NCBI RefSeq assembly: GCF_900156625.1
Contig: NZ_FTOB01000001.1
Coordinates: 992,001-1,056,000, forward strand
DNA length: 64,000 nt
Reading direction: 5' to 3'
Source: Zobellia uliginosa
Lineage (GTDB): Bacteria > Bacteroidota > Bacteroidia > Flavobacteriales > Flavobacteriaceae
Part shown: positions 17,378 to 25,994 of the stretch, piece after piece
How the letters are laid out: every line of letters starts with the position of its first letter
Numbering within the stretch: the stretch's first letter is position 1
Program-made: the position numbers and the translations under genes
Notes under the pieces: model-generated
Told to the model about the DNA's origin: nothing
What the model saw: only the letters and a program-made list of their open reading frames with translations
Database searches by the model: none

Positions 17378-17435
17378 CGAACCTGGGACCGTCTGCTTAG
17401 AAGGCAGATGCTCTATCCAGCTGAGCTACGCGACC
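17362..17435 (-). tRNA. tRNA-Arg (anticodon TCT)
   Basis: A full cloverleaf is visible on the minus strand. The acceptor stem is GGTCGCG/CGCGATC (one G-U pair) with discriminator A. The D arm is GCTCAGCTGGATAGAGC, the anticodon arm TCTGC-CTTCTAA-GCAGA with anticodon TCT at 17399-17401, and the T loop TTCGAAT. CCA is not encoded. The gene reads AGA codons, which are common in the AT-rich genes here. It stands alone, with no protein gene close by on the same strand upstream, and its 3' end is repeated downstream (see the tandem repeat entry). Confidence 0.97.
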
Positions 17436-17598
17436 ATTTCAAAAGCGGTGCAAAGATAGTTTATTTTCGTAAAAAATAAGACAGGTGGGGGTAAAAATAA
17501 GGTTTTGTTGAAAAATAGGGTGTTTTTCAACGGAGCTACAGGGGCTTGGAAGAGGACTTTAGCCCTGATAATGGGGGTTCAGCGAGAAGGGAGTATGA

Positions 17599-17994
17599 TT
17601 ATTTTGAGCTTTCAAATTTTGACTCGTACAGCTTTTGGCAAATAATTTCGAATTCAGTAGTCAATTCGTATTCGTCTATAGGTTTTTTGAGAATGTGGAT
17701 CGGGCCGGTCTTACGGGCACTTTCCAAGGTGTTGAAATCGGAGCTCCCCGTAATATACACAAAAGGTATTTTATATTTCTCCTTGATGAGCGTAGCCGTT
17801 TCAATGCCATTGAGCGTTCCCGATAGTCCGATGTCTAGCAGCACTACGTCGGGCATGTACGACTCTATGATGTAGAGCGCGTCTTCACCGTTGTCGGCGG
17901 TCTTTACATGGGTGCTGCCCACATTGGTAATGATATGTTCAATGAACATTTGAATAATCAGGTTGTCTTCTACTATTAGAACTTTTGTAGTCAT
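17599..17994 (-). CDS. Single-domain response regulator (CheY-like)
   Basis: A 131-residue receiver domain with no output domain. Visible are the acidic pair E9/D10 in 'VLIVEDN', phosphoacceptor Asp54 in 'VVLLDIGLSG', the Thr/Ser switch in 'VYITGSSD' and the conserved Lys in 'ILKKPID'. The ATG at 17994 is chosen because the receiver motif starts three residues after it; an upstream ATG at 18015 would add seven residues overlapping the kinase. It lies 4 bp after the kinase stop, so the two form a pair. Such regulators act by protein contact or phosphotransfer; the partner is not visible here. Confidence 0.92.
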   Translation of the reverse strand: MTTKVLIVEDNLIIQMFIEHIITNVGSTHVKTADNGEDALYIIESYMPDVVLLDIGLSGTLNGIETATLIKEKYKIPFVYITGSSDFNTLESARKTGPIHILKKPIDEYELTTEFEIICQKLYESKFESSK

Positions 17995-17998
17995 ACTG

Positions 17999-19564
17999 TT
18001 AAGATATCTGTTCAATTTCTTGAAACGTTATTATATAATGAGTGCCCTCTTCGGTATTGTCTTTTTCTATGTTGCCCTTTAACTGCAGGCTCAGCATATG
18101 AATGAGTTTTAGGCCCAAGGATTTGGTGTTCCTGAAGTTCACCGTTTCTGAAAAACCACTTCCGTTATCCCCGATATGCAAAAGGTAGTTGGGGTATTGC
18201 GCCTTTTCGAATTTGATGGTGATTAAGCCCTTGTTTTTGTTCTTAAAACCGTACTTCAACGAGTTGGTGATGATTTCATTGATCATGAGGCCGAGTGGAA
18301 CGGAGGTGTCAAGGTTCAAATGAAGTTCTTCGGCTTCTAGCTTTAAATCGATTTCCTTATTTCGCCCTTTCATTGAGGCGATCAGGGTCGTAGCCAATTG
18401 GTTGACGTAGCGGCCATAGTCGATTCTGCTCAAGTCGTTTGATTTGTAGAGCATTTCATGTATAATGGCCATAGAGTTGATGCGGTATTGACTGTACCTG
18501 AACAGGGCCTTTATCTTTTCGTCGTTGATAAAGCTTGATTGTAAGCTTAGGAGACTGGTAATGACCTGTAAATTGTTTTTTACCCGATGGTGTATTTCCT
18601 TTAATAGGGTATCGCGTTCGTTGAGTTGTTGGGTAACGATCTTGTTAAGGGCGTTGACTTGCTTGTTCTTCTTATAGAGTATATAAACAATACCCAACAA
18701 TATCATAAGGCCAAGGGTTAAAATGGCCGAAGTGATATAGGTCGATTTTTTATAGGCCGATAGCTGATTTTGTATAGAGGCAAGGTTTACCTTGGTATAG
18801 AGTGTCCATAGGTGCTTGCCTTCATGGTTAATTTTACGTACGTGATAGTAAGGATGGCCAAAGGAGTTTTTTTTGCTAAGGTCAGTTTTAAGGGTTTCGT
18901 ATGGTTTTTCGTTATCGCTACTGTGAAAGACTTCGTTTTTTGAGTTTAAGAAACTAATGTTCTGACCTTTAAAATTATCCAGCCAGTGGGTGGCATTAAG
19001 GTTGAGTCCTACGATTCCCTTCAGTTCGTTCTGAAGATAAATTGGGGTAAAAAACCGGATGGTAGGTCTGTGCGGAACTTCCACTTCTTGGTTTTCTACA
19101 TTCAGTTCAATTTCTGAAATGTATACTTTTCCCTTGGGTAGTGCCAAAGCCTTCTTAAAATAGTCTCGATCACCTTTGTATTGGGTGTTGGTGGTGACAG
19201 GATTGCTTTTATTCTCTATCCGTATCATTTCCATCCCCCGACGGTCAATTAGGCGGACTTGAAAATAATTGTTGTCGATATTGAGAAAACGGGACAGTTT
19301 CTGTTGGGTGATTTCTATAGGGGTGTTCGTTTTAAGATCGAGTTCGATGAGGTCCCTTAAAAAAATAACGTTCTTTTTACTGATGTTGTAAAGTTCATAA
19401 AGACGGGACTCGGTATCCTTGAGTCGGTTTTCGGTGGTAATCTCCTCTACAAGGGTGATGTTTTTTTCGTATAAATTGATACGTTGAACGGAAAGATACC
19501 ATATAATACTACACGTAATTAAGAATAGTAGGGTCGATGCGATTATTAGTTTTTTTCCCAGCAT
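17999..19564 (-). CDS. Sensor histidine kinase, HisKA_2 type, with periplasmic sensor
   Basis: A 521-residue kinase. It has membrane helices at about 6-26 and 275-297, flanking a periplasmic region of 240 residues that looks like a double-Cache sensor ('LIDRRGMEMIRIE', 'FFTPIYLQNELKGIVGLNL'). The cytoplasmic part begins with a HisKA_2 dimerisation domain, 'LKEIHHRVKNNLQVITSLL', with the phosphoacceptor among His325/326. The ATPase part shows 'MINEIITNSLKYGF' and 'IGDNGSGF'. HisKA_2/HWE-like kinases often work with single-domain regulators in stress responses, which matches the gene 4 bp downstream. A set of inverted repeats 130-185 bp upstream may control it. Confidence 0.92.
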   Translation of the reverse strand: MLGKKLIIASTLLFLITCSIIWYLSVQRINLYEKNITLVEEITTENRLKDTESRLYELYNISKKNVIFLRDLIELDLKTNTPIEITQQKLSRFLNIDNNYFQVRLIDRRGMEMIRIENKSNPVTTNTQYKGDRDYFKKALALPKGKVYISEIELNVENQEVEVPHRPTIRFFTPIYLQNELKGIVGLNLNATHWLDNFKGQNISFLNSKNEVFHSSDNEKPYETLKTDLSKKNSFGHPYYHVRKINHEGKHLWTLYTKVNLASIQNQLSAYKKSTYITSAILTLGLMILLGIVYILYKKNKQVNALNKIVTQQLNERDTLLKEIHHRVKNNLQVITSLLSLQSSFINDEKIKALFRYSQYRINSMAIIHEMLYKSNDLSRIDYGRYVNQLATTLIASMKGRNKEIDLKLEAEELHLNLDTSVPLGLMINEIITNSLKYGFKNKNKGLITIKFEKAQYPNYLLHIGDNGSGFSETVNFRNTKSLGLKLIHMLSLQLKGNIEKDNTEEGTHYIITFQEIEQIS

Positions 19565-19691
19565 TGATTCTATTCTTAGGGTTGTAGATTTATATGAGTT
19601 TAAGCCTTGTCAATATGATTTTTTCATCATGTAGAGCGGTTGTATCTTTAAATTTACTTCAAAATCTAAGCCGATGGAGTTAAAATATGTT

Positions 19692-19748
19692 AAATTTGTA
19701 GTATAAATAGTACAAATTTGTTGTATTTTGACATTTATGCAACAAATT
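19692..19748. promoter_or_regulatory. Overlapping inverted repeats, candidate operator
   Basis: Four half-sites of AAATTTGT type alternate in direction. AAATTTGTA (19692-19700) pairs with TACAAATTT (19711-19719), spacer 10. AATTTGTTG (19715-19723) pairs with CAACAAATT (19740-19748), spacer 16. Both pairs are perfect over 9 bp and they share the central half-site. They lie between the mutB stop and the kinase start (minus strand), 128-184 bp upstream of the kinase. The AT content and the lack of a T-run argue for a protein-binding site and against a terminator. Confidence 0.5.
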
Positions 19749-19776
19749 ATGCAATAATATAAAATGTAGGGGCCTT

Positions 19777-19799
19777 CACTTCTTTAGTAGGAAGAAGTG
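19777..19799. other. Short hairpin downstream of mutB
   Basis: A perfect 8-bp stem, CACTTCTT (19777-19784) with AAGAAGTG (19792-19799), 7-nt loop, 40 bp beyond the mutB stop on the minus strand. It has no T-run after it, so it is not a standard intrinsic terminator, but it may stabilise the end of the mutAB mRNA. Confidence 0.35.
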
Positions 19800-19838
19800 T
19801 AGTCGTAAAAATGTTTGATTTTCAGTTCCGATTTGAAC

Positions 19839-21938
19839 TCAGGGGTCTTCGTCGAGTAAGATTTCGAGAATAAGTAGGGCGGCTTCGGTAATTTTGGTCC
19901 CGGGTCCGAATACGGCTATGGCACCACTTTCCAGTAGAAAGGGATAATCTTGTTTTGGTATGACGCCGCCCACTACGACCATAATATCGTCACGTCCATA
20001 GGATTTCAGTTCGGAGATTACCTCGGGTACCAAGGTCTTATGGCCTCCAGCCAAAGAGGAAACCCCCAAAATGTGAACATCGTTTTCTACGGCTTGCTTG
20101 GCCACTTCGGCAGGGGTTTGAAAGAGCGGGCCTATATCGACGTCGAAGCCCAGGTCGGCATAGCCCGTAGCTATGACCTTGGCGCCGCGGTCGTGCCCGT
20201 CTTGGCCCATTTTCGCAATCAAGATACGGGGGCGCCTACCGTCTTGTTCGGCAAAGCGGTCTGAAAGTTCACGCGCCCGTTTAAAGCTTTTGTCTTCCCT
20301 TATTTCTTTTGAGTACACGCCGGTTACCGATTGAATGTTAGCCTTGTATCTGCCGAACACCTTTTCTAGGGCCGTGCTGATTTCGCCCAAGGTAGCCCTA
20401 TGTCTTGCGGCATCTACCGCTAAAGCTAATAAATTTTCACGGGTGTTATGCCCTTGTGATGTATTCGCAATATGCCGTGCCGCCGCTGTAAGTCGGTCTA
20501 AGGCTTGTTCTACCTGTTGCTTATTGCGGTTTTGCTTTACCGACTGTAGGCGTTCGAGTTGCTTTTTCCGTACGGCATGGTTGTCGACTTCCAGAATCTG
20601 CAACATGTCGTCATCTTCGGTCAGGTATTTGTTGACCCCGACAATGATATCGCGGGTACTGTCGATGCGGGCCTGTTTTATAGCGGCCGTCTCTTCGATG
20701 CGTAATTTGGGAATGCCCGTTTCTATGGCTTTGGTCATCCCTCCCATACCTTCTATTTCCTGGATCAGTTCCCAGGCTTTGTGGCTGAGTTCTTCCGTGA
20801 GTTGTTCCAGGTAATGGCTACCGGCCCACGGGTCTACGGTTTTAGTGATTTTGGTTTCTTCGCGTAGGAACAACTGGGTGTTTCTGGCAATACGGGCCGA
20901 AAAATCTGTCGGAAGGGCAATGGCCTCGTCCAAGGCGTTGGTGTGCAGGCTTTGGGTGCCGCCCAATACGGCCGACAGGGCCTCTATGGTGGTCCGGGCC
21001 ACATTGTTGAAGGGGTCTTGTGCGGTAAGGCTCCATCCACTGGTTTGGCAGTGGGTGCGGAGCGACATCGATTTCTCGTTTTTCGGATGGAACTGTTTTA
21101 CCAGTTTGGCCCAAAGGATACGGCCAGCCCTTAACTTGGCGATTTCGGCAAAATGGTTCATGCCGATACCCCAGAAGAAGGAAAGCCTTGGCGCAAAACT
21201 ATCGATGTCGAGTCCCGCTTTAAGGCCTGTTCGGATATACTCCAGGCCGTCGGCCAAGGTATAGGCCAGTTCAAGTTCGGCGGTGGCGCCCGCTTCGTGC
21301 ATGTGGTAGCCCGATATACTAATGCTGTTGAACTTGGGCATATGCGCACTGGTATAGCGAAAGATATCGGCAATAATTTCCATGGAGGGCGAAGGCGGAT
21401 AGATATAGGTGTTTCGTACCATAAACTCCTTCAGGATATCGTTTTGTATGGTGCCCGTAAGTTCCTGTAAAGACACTCTTTGTTCTTCGGCGGCAACGAT
21501 ATAGAAGGCCATAATGGGCAATACGGCCCCGTTCATGGTCATGGAGACCGACATTTCGTTCAAGGGAATACCATCGAAGAGAATTTTCATGTCCTCTACC
21601 GTATCGATGGCCACGCCAGCTTTTCCCACATCGCCTACCACCCGTTCGTGGTCACTGTCGTATCCCCTGTGGGTAGCCAGGTCAAAGGCAATGGAGAGTC
21701 CTTTTTGGCCTGCCTTCAGGTTCCTTCGGTAAAAGGCGTTGCTTTCTTCCGCCGATGAAAAACCTGCATATTGTCTGATCGTCCATGGGCGTTGTACGTA
21801 CATGGTACTGTAGGGGCCGCGTAAATAAGGAGGGATGCCTGCTGCAAAGTTCAGCTGCTCCCTATCGCTTCCGATGGGGGCCTCTGCCGCCTTTTTTTCA
21901 AATGCTATGTGCTGTATGTCTTTTCTCATCTGAATCAC
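19839..21938 (-). CDS. mutB: Methylmalonyl-CoA mutase, large (catalytic) subunit
   Basis: A 699-residue enzyme that interconverts succinyl-CoA and methylmalonyl-CoA using adenosylcobalamin. Residues about 25-540 are the substrate-binding TIM barrel ('[18 protein letters not shown]', '[17 protein letters not shown]', '[14 protein letters not shown]'). The C-terminal ~125 residues are the B12 domain with the cobalt-ligand His582 in '[15 protein letters not shown]', then 'GVSSLAGGH' and 'VVVGGVIP'. The length is close to that of known large subunits. It starts 3 bp after the small-subunit stop, so the two are co-translated. No epimerase or carboxylase gene is nearby, so the pathway direction (propionate use or production) cannot be read from this window. 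Confidence 0.97.
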   Translation of the reverse strand: MIQMRKDIQHIAFEKKAAEAPIGSDREQLNFAAGIPPYLRGPYSTMYVQRPWTIRQYAGFSSAEESNAFYRRNLKAGQKGLSIAFDLATHRGYDSDHERVVGDVGKAGVAIDTVEDMKILFDGIPLNEMSVSMTMNGAVLPIMAFYIVAAEEQRVSLQELTGTIQNDILKEFMVRNTYIYPPSPSMEIIADIFRYTSAHMPKFNSISISGYHMHEAGATAELELAYTLADGLEYIRTGLKAGLDIDSFAPRLSFFWGIGMNHFAEIAKLRAGRILWAKLVKQFHPKNEKSMSLRTHCQTSGWSLTAQDPFNNVARTTIEALSAVLGGTQSLHTNALDEAIALPTDFSARIARNTQLFLREETKITKTVDPWAGSHYLEQLTEELSHKAWELIQEIEGMGGMTKAIETGIPKLRIEETAAIKQARIDSTRDIIVGVNKYLTEDDDMLQILEVDNHAVRKKQLERLQSVKQNRNKQQVEQALDRLTAAARHIANTSQGHNTRENLLALAVDAARHRATLGEISTALEKVFGRYKANIQSVTGVYSKEIREDKSFKRARELSDRFAEQDGRRPRILIAKMGQDGHDRGAKVIATGYADLGFDVDIGPLFQTPAEVAKQAVENDVHILGVSSLAGGHKTLVPEVISELKSYGRDDIMVVVGGVIPKQDYPFLLESGAIAVFGPGTKITEAALLILEILLDEDP

Positions 21939-21941
21939 AAT

Positions 21942-23327
21942 CTACTGATTTGAACGTTCATGCCATCCTTCCTGTTCTAGGCGTTCGCGTTCCAATTTTT
22001 CGCTCAAGCGTTTCGGAATAATCGGTTCGATCAAGGTTTTTTGTGCGCGCCGGGCCATAAAGGGATTCCGGTGGAGTTGGGACTTCATTTGGTCTTCGCG
22101 ATTGGTGTAGGCATTGGTGCCGACCAATACTTCTTGCTTATTATCGAAGCGGAGCTGTTCCTTTTGGGCGCTTTCCTTGATTTTCTTTTGAAGGGTATGT
22201 TGTTTCAGTTGTTTTAGAAAACCGCCTCCCGCCTCTATGTTTTTAAAGAGGAACAAGGCTTTTTCCGCCAGTTGGTCGGTAAGGCTTTCAATATAGTAGC
22301 TGCCGTCCGCTACTTTTTCAAGCGAATTGAAATAGCTCTCCGTTTTTAGGATAAGCAATTGGTTGCGGGCCATGCGCTCGGCAAATTCGTTGTTGTCGTG
22401 ATATATAAAGTCGTAGTTCAGGCTACTGACGGCATCGGCCCCGCCCAATATGGCCGACATGGCTTCGGTGGTGGTCCGTATCATGTTCATATTGTAATCG
22501 TAGAGGGTTTTGTTCCGTTGCGATGGAGAGGCTTCGATGTGGCAATTCAGGTTATTGTTGTATTCCGGGGCGAGTAAATTGAAGAGCTTTCGCAAGGCCC
22601 GAATTTTCGCAATCTCGAAAAAATAATTCCCGCCAACGGCCACTTTAAGGTTTAGGGAAGTCAGCTTTGGGTAGCGATTCAGGTATTCATTGGCATGGGC
22701 CAGGGCGTAGGCCAATTGTTGTACCATGGTCGCCCCTGCATTTTGGTAAAGAGAGGCATCTACGCTGATTGTGTTTTTTTGGGGGTGGGCTTTAGGCGAG
22801 AGCAGTAGGGTATCGAGCAACTCAAAATCGTCTTTCATTCTACGGTACCAGTTACCGCTGCGGGCCAATTTTCCAATAGGGTCTAGATTCAGGGCCAATG
22901 GATCGCTTTGTAGGGTGCCCAAGTATGATACGGCATCCGGAGGAAGGTCGTGAAAATCAAGGGTAACCTCGGTATGTTCAAGGGTTATGTTTTGATACAG
23001 GGTTTTAAGGTCGGCTGGGGCCGAAGTAATGCTAAAGCGAATGCTGTCGGCGCCGTTTTTTAGGGCGTGCAAGGCCCTTGCATTGGCGGAGGTAGCCGTG
23101 TCGACGTTAATATGTTGTACGATGTTCCATGCTTTGGGGGGAGTCGGTACGGGCAGAAGTTCGGTGGTCCGGTCGTCGGCGTGGTAAAAGGGTTTGACCT
23201 TGATGCCTTCGGGAGATTCCCAAACCAATTTTTCGTTATAATCGGCCCCTTTAAGATCATACTGGATCTTTTGTTTCCACGCTTTAGCGGAAACTTCCTG
23301 AAAATCGGTGAACAGTTCTTCTTTCAT
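21942..23327 (-). CDS. mutA: Methylmalonyl-CoA mutase, small subunit
   Basis: A 461-residue subunit homologous to the barrel of MutB but without a cobalamin-binding domain: it ends soon after 'QMKSQLHRNPFMARRAQKT'. Recognisable parts are 'WKQKIQYDLKGADYNEKL', 'GNWYRRMKDDFELLDT' and 'TTEAMSAILGGADAVSSLN', the last equivalent to the MutB 'GGTQSL' region. Family members are non-catalytic partners of the heterodimer. It is shorter than many small subunits (about 600), as is common in Bacteroidota. It is the first gene of the mutA-mutB operon. No cobalamin riboswitch is visible in the 217 bp up to the divergent gene. Confidence 0.93.
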   Translation of the reverse strand: MKEELFTDFQEVSAKAWKQKIQYDLKGADYNEKLVWESPEGIKVKPFYHADDRTTELLPVPTPPKAWNIVQHINVDTATSANARALHALKNGADSIRFSITSAPADLKTLYQNITLEHTEVTLDFHDLPPDAVSYLGTLQSDPLALNLDPIGKLARSGNWYRRMKDDFELLDTLLLSPKAHPQKNTISVDASLYQNAGATMVQQLAYALAHANEYLNRYPKLTSLNLKVAVGGNYFFEIAKIRALRKLFNLLAPEYNNNLNCHIEASPSQRNKTLYDYNMNMIRTTTEAMSAILGGADAVSSLNYDFIYHDNNEFAERMARNQLLILKTESYFNSLEKVADGSYYIESLTDQLAEKALFLFKNIEAGGGFLKQLKQHTLQKKIKESAQKEQLRFDNKQEVLVGTNAYTNREDQMKSQLHRNPFMARRAQKTLIEPIIPKRLSEKLERERLEQEGWHERSNQ

Positions 23328-23544
23328 AAAAATCGTTGCATAGAAAGCTAGTTGAAAAGTACGATTTTAGGGGCGATCCAAAAAATATGTAGATGAAGTT
23401 TCTGTTTCCGTCCTTTCCGTTAAGGGGATGCCGATATAGAAGGGAAACATCGATAAACGGTAAGCGAGTGGTGCAGTTGGTCGAAAACAACAATAAATTA
23501 GGACTTTGTTTGTAATACAGGCTGTTGTCGGTCGTTTCCCCAGC

Positions 23545-24048
23545 ATGAAACAAGTGTTTAGTTCCCTTATCGTATTGGCTTTCTGTGTTGTAGCCAAGGC
23601 ACAAAATGTGGCAAAGCCCGAAAATTCGTCCGCAGCCATGGCCTCCTTGAACGTGTCGGGGGGAGAGGCCAGTAGCAGTAAAGGCTCTGTGGTCTATTCC
23701 GTAGGGACGATTTTTTATACCAATATAGAAACACAGCACAATACGGTGTCTCAATGTATACAACAGGCCAAGTTAGAAAAAGGCAATGACTTAAAAGATA
23801 TTTCGGAGCTAAGGGTGATGGCCTATCCGAACCCTACTACCGATTATGTATTGATCGATATTTTGGACTATGGGAATGAAACGGCCCGATACGAATTGTT
23901 CGATTCTAGGGGGAGTCTTGTAAAGAGTGAACGCATTCATACGGCCACAACAAAATTACCCATGGATGATTTAGGGGCGTCTACCTATTTTTTAAAAGTT
24001 ATCGTAATGAACCGATTTGAAAAAACGCTGCCCCTGATAAAGATGTAA
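23545..24048 (+). CDS. T9SS type A sorting domain protein, short
   Basis: A 167-residue secreted protein. The start at 23545 gives a signal peptide ('MKQVFSSLIVLAFCVVAKAQ'); an earlier in-frame start at 23506 would add 13 poor residues. The central part 'NVSGGEASSSKGSVVYSVG' with 'CIQQAKLE' is a small conserved N-domain frequent in Bacteroidota cargo proteins. Residues from about 95 form the C-terminal sorting domain, starting 'YPNPTTDYVLIDI' and ending in a Leu/Lys-rich strand. The protein is therefore expected to cross the outer membrane through the type IX system. Its N-domain is paralogous to that of the next gene. It is divergent from mutA. Confidence 0.85.
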   Translation: MKQVFSSLIVLAFCVVAKAQNVAKPENSSAAMASLNVSGGEASSSKGSVVYSVGTIFYTNIETQHNTVSQCIQQAKLEKGNDLKDISELRVMAYPNPTTDYVLIDILDYGNETARYELFDSRGSLVKSERIHTATTKLPMDDLGASTYFLKVIVMNRFEKTLPLIKM

Positions 24049-24251
24049 ACCATAATGGCCCGTATACCGATTGATGACGTTTTACGGGATAAGGGTCAAA
24101 CAATTTAAAGAAGTGTATTTTATCGATATTATAATACATTACATCGATTATTGATAATTCTGCAGATCTTGTTTTTTTGGATAAATTTTTAATCTAAAAT
24201 AGGTAATTTCACGTATACAAGTAGCCTTTGTCCCCAACGATAGCGCTACTT

Positions 24252-25247
24252 ATGAAAAAAATTGTCCCCTTTTTAGTATTGGTTTTCGGCTATACTTGTG
24301 TGCAAGGTCAGCAGAATAAAAGTAATACATCCGAAAATATGGTAATCTATAATGCTTCAGGAGGTGATGCTCTTTCCGGCAGTGGGTCGGTGGCCTATTC
24401 CCTTGGAAGTATTTTTTATAGTGTAATTGAATCACCCCGTATATTGGTTTGTGAAGGCGTACAACAGGCCGAGATGGAGGAAGAAACGGTAGTCGATGAA
24501 GAGGAAGTCGAGGATCCCGAGGAAAACCCCACCTTACCCGAGACCCCGATTGAAACCCCTGACCCTGTAGTAGATGAGGTGCCAACGGAGCCCTTACCGG
24601 AAGTGCCAGTGAACGAAGGGGAAGAGGAAGGTCCTGAGGAAAACCCCACCTTACCCGAAGCCCCAGTTGAAGCTCCTGACCCTATAGTAGATGAAGCGCC
24701 GGTAGACGAAGGGGAAGAGGAAGGTCCTAAGGAAAACCCTACCTTACCCAAAGCCCCGGTTGAAACCCCTGATCCTATAGTAGATGAAGTGCCAATGGAA
24801 CCCTTGCCGGAAGAACCGATAGGCGGAGGGGAAGATGCCCAGACACCTCCCTTGAGTCCCCTACCAGAACCTGTGATGGTAGACCCTCCTGAGGAAGGGG
24901 AAGTGCCGGACACCGACCAAGAGCCCGATGCGGGCCAGTCCTATGAACTGCCTTTGCCCTTACAGGCCCAAGATCTTGTAGGGCATGCGCTTCAAGATGT
25001 GGGGGAGGTTGACATTGTCACCTATCCAAATCCCGTGGTGGACGATTTTTCCATCGGAATAAAAAATTATAGAGATCAGCATGCCTGGTATCAACTTTTT
25101 GATCAAGGGGGTAGGGCGCTCCTTGATGGGCGAATCTCTGGGAGGACCACTGAGGTGGCCATACCCCATTTGAGTCCCGCTACCTATGTGCTGCGCATAT
25201 ATATAGCCAACCAAACGGTCAAAACCTTAAGGATTTTAAAAAAGTAA
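24252..25247 (+). CDS. T9SS cargo protein with Pro/Glu repeat stalk
   Basis: A 331-residue secreted protein. ATG 24252 gives the signal peptide ('MKKIVPFLVLVFGYTCVQG'). Residues about 25-75 repeat the N-domain of the preceding gene ('NASGGDALSGSGSVAYSLG', 'CEGVQQAEM'). Then comes an acidic proline-rich stalk of about 150 residues containing repeats of 'ENPTLPEAPVETPDPIVDE' (three clear copies). The end is a type A sorting domain ('TYPNPVVDDFSIGI' ... 'TLRILKK'). The stalk is likely extended and flexible and may span the surface layer. The gene begins 203 bp after the first T9SS gene and ends 4 bp before the next one. Confidence 0.84.
   Translation: MKKIVPFLVLVFGYTCVQGQQNKSNTSENMVIYNASGGDALSGSGSVAYSLGSIFYSVIESPRILVCEGVQQAEMEEETVVDEEEVEDPEENPTLPETPIETPDPVVDEVPTEPLPEVPVNEGEEEGPEENPTLPEAPVEAPDPIVDEAPVDEGEEEGPKENPTLPKAPVETPDPIVDEVPMEPLPEEPIGGGEDAQTPPLSPLPEPVMVDPPEEGEVPDTDQEPDAGQSYELPLPLQAQDLVGHALQDVGEVDIVTYPNPVVDDFSIGIKNYRDQHAWYQLFDQGGRALLDGRISGRTTEVAIPHLSPATYVLRIYIANQTVKTLRILKK
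24519..24840 (+). repeat. Tandem repeats coding for the Pro/Glu stalk
   Basis: Three imperfect direct repeats start at 24519, 24636 and 24729 (each GAGGAAAACCCCACCTTACC or close to it). The unit is 117 bp in the first copy and 93 bp in the second, which lacks 24 bp in frame ('EPLPEVPV'). The third is about 111 bp. All length differences are multiples of three, so copy changes keep the frame. Confidence 0.85.
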
Positions 25248-25251
25248 CGCT

Positions 25252-25994
25252 ATGAAATTGAAATTTTTATTTGCTTTTATGCTGCTCGCCTTCATGGAAA
25301 TGTCGGCGCAGGCACCCGAAAAAATGAGCTATCAGGCCATTATTCGGTCGAGTGACAACAGTTTGGTGATCGATGCGCCGGTCAATCTTAAGATTATTGT
25401 ACGCCAAGGGGGTGTAAACGGAAGCGGCGTATACGAAGAGTCGCATTCGGCCACGACCAATGCCAACGGTTTGGTAAGTTTGGAAATCGGTGCCGGCAGC
25501 CAGATTTCAGGTAGTTTTAGTGAAATACCATGGGACAACGGTCCCTTTTTTATAGAGACCCAAGTAGACCCCAAGGGCGGAAGCAACTACTCCATTATCG
25601 GGGTGAGCCAGTTGTTGAGCGTGCCTTACGCCTTGTATGCCAAATATGCCGAAAACGTATCGGGGGCGGCTACGGGCAGTGGGGGTATTCCAGTGCCGCT
25701 GTGGTATCCTTGCGGGCGTCGCGTAATATAGCTGCAGGTGATATCGGGAATACCTTGGAGTGTACCAAGACCGCTACGGTAACCCTTACCTCTGGATTTT
25801 CGGATATGCAGGTGGGGGAGACGGTGAATTTAGAGGCCCATAACGGGGCTTCGCTTACCGTAAAAGCGGCAAGTGGTGTATCTTTGAATTACAAAGAGGG
25901 CGGTACCGCCAATTTTAAAAGCGAGAGCGGGAATGTACGCTTTGGGTTATTGCGAAAATCAGGGGATAACGCCTATATAATATCAGGACAATGA
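25252..25994 (+). pseudogene. Interrupted secreted protein gene, frameshift near 25.69 kb
   Basis: The first frame gives a signal peptide ('MKLKFLFAFMLLAFMEMSAQ') and a domain common at the N-terminus of Bacteroidota secreted proteins ('APEKMSYQAIIRSSDNSLV', 'GVSQLLSVPYALYAKYAEN'), but after 'GAATGSGGIPV' it turns to nonsense and stops at 25731. From about 25690 the next frame codes 'VVSLRASRNIAAGDIGNT', then 'TLTSGFSDMQVGETVNLEA', and ends at 25994. One added base in or near the G5 run at 25681-25685 joins them into a protein of about 247 residues. The stop at 25994 overlaps the following ATG by 4 bp, which supports the second frame as the true C-terminus. Function unknown; surface or secreted. 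Confidence 0.75.

Noticed and set aside
20335-21758. Long plus-strand frames opposite mutB
   Set aside because: They mirror conserved mutase sequence; the minus-strand gene is unmistakable.
23328-23544. Cobalamin riboswitch expected ahead of mutA
   Set aside because: No B12-box-like sequence or long structured leader was seen in the 217-bp gap.
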